NCBI RefSeq assembly: GCF_028679125.1
Contig: NZ_JAJRCG010000006.1
Coordinates: forward strand, 81,932 to 145,931
Length of the DNA stretch: 64,000 nucleotides
Reading direction: 5' to 3'
DNA from: Methanoregula sp.
GTDB taxonomy: Archaea > Halobacteriota > Methanomicrobia > Methanomicrobiales > Methanospirillaceae
Position 1 is the stretch's first letter. Every line of letters begins with the position of its first letter. The translations under genes and the position numbers were made by a program. The notes below the pieces were generated by a model. The model was not told the DNA's origin. It made no database searches and saw nothing but the letters and a program-made list of their open reading frames with translations. Below, piece after piece: positions 61,653 to 64,000 of this stretch.

Positions 61653-62405
61653 TCACAGCGATACGCTCTTTCCCTCGTTTCCCACAGCAGCAAGATAGAC
61701 CGGCCACTGGGTCTCGGGGTCGAGATTCGCGAGTTTTACAATCAGGTCATCATGGAAGAGGTCGATCGGGGCCACGCCGAACCCGAGTCCCGCTGCCGCA
61801 AGGATCATGTTCTGGCAGGCATGCCCGGCCTCGATCAGTGCGCTCCGGTATCCGCGGTTCCCTACTGCCCATACCGTACGATACGGGACTGCTACCCAGA
61901 TGAACGTTATCGCAGCCCGGGTCGTGAGTTTGAAGTTCAGGCTCGCGGTGCTGATCTCCATGGTGAGGTCGGTGTCGATACGTTCGGCCACGATGCTGTG
62001 GGATTTCGGGAGGTACCGGTACAGCCCGGTCTCCAGCCCTTCCACGTCGCTCGCGACAAAATAGGTCTCCAGCGGGTTCCGCGAACCGCTCGAGGGTATG
62101 TTGCGAATCTCGATCGTCTCTGCCACGATCTTCTTGAACCCCTGGGTACACCAGAGCAGGTACGAGAGCTGCTTCAAATCCATCGTGGAGCGGGAGAAGA
62201 ACCCGACCGGTTCCCAGTCCTCAATGGCTTTCCTTACCGGGAGATCCGGGAGCTTGAACCGTTTCGGGCTCGGGAGCTTGATGACGGTCTGTCCTTTCCT
62301 GATCGGGAGCTCATGCGGGGGTTCCGGGACACGGAGGACGAGGTCGACCGTGGAATAATCCGGGCATTTGGTTCCATTGATGAAGTCGTTTCCAATCTTG
62401 TTCAT
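61653..62405 (-). CDS. SagB/ThcOx-type nitroreductase family protein
   Basis: The 250-residue flavoprotein has the SagB-type pattern: QLSYLLWCTQGF (near residue 80), SSGSRNPLETYFVASDVEGLETGLYRYLPKSH (near 105), AAITFIWVAVPYRTVWAVGNRGYRSALIEAGHACQNMILAAAGLGFGVAPI (near 165-215). Such enzymes are FMN-dependent oxidases or reductases, in bacteria tied to azole formation; in methanogens the substrate is unknown. No azole cyclodehydratase is adjacent. The gene lies between the second moeA and the second fwd operon. Confidence 0.88.
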   Translation of the reverse strand: MNKIGNDFINGTKCPDYSTVDLVLRVPEPPHELPIRKGQTVIKLPSPKRFKLPDLPVRKAIEDWEPVGFFSRSTMDLKQLSYLLWCTQGFKKIVAETIEIRNIPSSGSRNPLETYFVASDVEGLETGLYRYLPKSHSIVAERIDTDLTMEISTASLNFKLTTRAAITFIWVAVPYRTVWAVGNRGYRSALIEAGHACQNMILAAAGLGFGVAPIDLFHDDLIVKLANLDPETQWPVYLAAVGNEGKSVSL

Positions 62406-62499
62406 GGGATCACTCCCTGAATAGACAATGATTTGATCATGAGTAAAAAAGAGGTTTGGCCTTTCTGGCCCTGATGGTTGTGATGTGAAGGGGTTATCA

Positions 62500-63300
62500 T
62501 TACGCCTTCAGGTACAGGTTCGCATACACGACCTGGCCCTTGCTCTTGGGGTGGCGCTCGCCGAGATCGCCGATGTAGTGATCGAAGGTGTAGGTTGCAC
62601 CGTCGCACTCCTTCTGGACCTGATCGACTTTCTTGTAGCCGGGCATCATGAACAGGATCTTCCCGAGCACGTACATCTCGCCCTTGACCATCTGGCCACC
62701 GACACGGCCTTCGACATCGCCCTTGATGATGACGGTGCCGCCCTCTGCGTGGGTGGAGACGTGGATGAACGCGTTCTTCTCGATGATGATGGTGCCGCCG
62801 AGCATGGCGGTACCGATATCGTTACCGGCACTGCCCTTGATCCGGATGAGGCCGCCCTTCATGCCTCTCCAGTCGCCACGGTATGCGCAGCCGACATGGT
62901 TCTTGGCATCGCCGTCAACAAGGAGTTCGCCTCCCTGCATCTGGATCCCGGTGAACGAGTCTACGTTCCCCTTGATGTGGATCTTGCCACCCTTCATCCA
63001 GCCGCCGACATACATGTCGGCATTGCCGTTGACGGTGACCGATCCGGCGGTCATCTTGGAGCCGATATACTTGACACGGGTGCAGTCACCGGTGATCACG
63101 ATGTCGGTGTCTGCGGCAGTCTCGCCGCCGTTGCCGGAGACGGTGAAGAAGTCCCCGAGTTTCATGTGGATCTTGCCCTCGTGTCCCGGGAGCTCTGCTA
63201 TCTGGGCTGCCGTCTTTCCTGCGAATGCATCGGGGGTGATGCTGTATCCCTCGAACATGAGTTCGGGAACCTTGGTTGGGGTTAATGTTACGGTTGCCAT
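62500..63300 (-). CDS. fwdC: Formylmethanofuran dehydrogenase subunit C (second operon)
   Basis: The 266-residue protein is a paralogue of the fwdC at 40599 with the same repeated Gly-rich beta-helix (GKIHIKGNVDSFTGIQMQGGELLVDGDAKNHVGCAYRGDWRGMKGG...). It starts MATVTLTPTKVPELMFEGY. It follows the second fwdA by nine bases. It is the 3' end of a second fwd operon that continues beyond the window; whether this is the Mo or the W form is not visible. Confidence 0.95.
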   Translation of the reverse strand: MATVTLTPTKVPELMFEGYSITPDAFAGKTAAQIAELPGHEGKIHMKLGDFFTVSGNGGETAADTDIVITGDCTRVKYIGSKMTAGSVTVNGNADMYVGGWMKGGKIHIKGNVDSFTGIQMQGGELLVDGDAKNHVGCAYRGDWRGMKGGLIRIKGSAGNDIGTAMLGGTIIIEKNAFIHVSTHAEGGTVIIKGDVEGRVGGQMVKGEMYVLGKILFMMPGYKKVDQVQKECDGATYTFDHYIGDLGERHPKSKGQVVYANLYLKA

Positions 63301-63309
63301 GATCGCACC

Positions 63310-64000
63310 TCAGGCCTCCATATCAACGTTGATAATGGACTGGTGCGGGGCAAGGTATTCCCGGACCGGGTAGTTGCTGATATCGACCGTGTAGGTTCCC
63401 TGGTGGAATGCCTGGCTGACATCCCGGGTTACCTGCGCGTTTGCGGGCATCTTGACATTGACCCAGACCGTCTTCTTGTGGCCGTGGCTCATCACTTCGC
63501 CATCCTTGACGATAATTTCTCCATCCTTGATGAAGTACGCAGCCCGCTGGAATGCGGTCTCGATCTTCTCTGCATCGGAGGGCAGGTTCTTGTAGTTGAG
63601 GTCGAAGACCGACACATCCCCGTTCATGCCGGGTGCGAGACCACCATAGGTGTTGCCGAGGCCAAGGCATTTTGCCGGGCCGGAGCGGGTCATCTGGGCG
63701 ATCTCGAAGAGGGTGAGTTCGCGGTCCATGGTGTGGATGTTGGTGAGGCCAATCATCTTGTCATTGTTCTTCATGGATGCGATGGTCTCTTCCCGGGCCT
63801 TCTTGCTCATGAGCCACTTGATGACGCGGGGGTACCGGGTGAACGGTCCTGCGTTCGGGTGGTCGGTGGTGAGGAACGTCCGGTTCAGGTCCTTGGCATA
63901 GAGTGCCAGTTCGAGACCGGTTGCCCACTGGACTGCGTTGGGCGTGACATTCTTGTCATAGATGTAGGGGACAATGCCTGCGGCAGTCTCCATTTCGACA
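63310..64000 (-). CDS. fwdA: Formylmethanofuran dehydrogenase subunit A (second operon), 5' end outside the window
   Basis: This is the C-terminal part of a second FwdA; the gene continues past the right end of the window, so the ATG at 63993 is internal. It has TTDHPNAGPFTRYPRVIKWLMSKKARE and the closing part QMTRSGPAKCLGLGNTYGGLAPGMNGDVSVFDLNY, as in the first copy. A stretch of about 70 bases (63806-63875) is almost identical in DNA to the first copy. It is 9 bases upstream of the second fwdC. Confidence 0.94.
   Translation of the reverse strand, partial: VEMETAAGIVPYIYDKNVTPNAVQWATGLELALYAKDLNRTFLTTDHPNAGPFTRYPRVIKWLMSKKAREETIASMKNNDKMIGLTNIHTMDRELTLFEIAQMTRSGPAKCLGLGNTYGGLAPGMNGDVSVFDLNYKNLPSDAEKIETAFQRAAYFIKDGEIIVKDGEVMSHGHKKTVWVNVKMPANAQVTRDVSQAFHQGTYTVDISNYPVREYLAPHQSIINVDMEA

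Noticed and set aside
1..64000. CRISPR arrays, rRNA or tRNA genes
   Set aside because: No regularly spaced direct repeats and no tRNA T-arm/acceptor pattern or rRNA sequence was recognised by eye in the intergenic regions.

Overview
The window reads as a chromosomal segment of a hydrogenotrophic, formate-using methanogen of the order Methanomicrobiales, probably close to the Methanoregula/Methanoculleus group. The evidence is archaeal information-processing genes (RPA-type OB-fold protein, RadA, FEN-1, an HMf-type histone), a YcaO-TfuA pair of the McrA-thioglycine type, two formylmethanofuran dehydrogenase (Fwd/Fmd) operons, an F420-type formate dehydrogenase and a presenilin/SPP-type protease resembling the Methanoculleus homologue. 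Species assignment is inference.

Layout. 1-5.6 kb: RPA-like protein, radA, phosphoglycolate phosphatase, PRC-barrel protein, histone, HTH-CBS regulator and a Nog1-like GTPase. 5.6-9 kb: an accessory stretch with C-run inverted repeats, a hypothetical gene, and an AT-rich three-gene cassette (TIGR04255 family, unknown, HEPN). 9-19 kb: presenilin homologue, FEN-1, a TetR-controlled operon (a methyltransferase/hydrolase chimera, an alpha/beta hydrolase, a DUF2284 protein, a metallo-beta-lactamase-fold enzyme), a CcdA-like protein, and ycaO-tfuA. 18.7-25.9 kb: a biosynthetic run on the minus strand (CDP-alcohol transferase, NMP kinase, hisC, argD, guaA subunit B, pyrG), then a TPR membrane protein and a thioesterase. 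26-31 kb: glycosyltransferase, TPR-winged-helix protein and a BrxC/BrxD-type P-loop ATPase, followed by a secreted protein. 31.4-33.3 kb: hisD and a YqhA protein.

From 34 kb to the end of the window lies a molybdenum/tungsten island. It holds a ModABC importer, a TupABC importer with a small winged-helix protein beside it, a molybdenum-storage-protein-like amino-acid kinase, two MoeA proteins carrying a C-terminal periplasmic-binding-protein-like domain, a full fwdCABD-ferredoxin operon plus the start of a second fwd operon, and fdhAB. Import, storage, cofactor insertion and the enzymes that use the metal therefore sit together, much of the machinery in two paralogous versions. A siroheme-type sulfite-reductase-like protein, two small tandem Cys-rich proteins and a pair of PH-like membrane proteins lie inside or beside the island.

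The most noteworthy sequence-level observations are a decayed second copy of the fdhA 5' end with its promoter, near 56.5-56.9 kb; a methyltransferase fused to half an alpha/beta hydrolase at the nucleophile elbow; an isolated BrxD-like ATPase with a TPR-winged-helix partner; the TIGR04255/HEPN cassette; and palindromes with ACCA..TGGT half-sites in front of tupA and the storage-protein gene.
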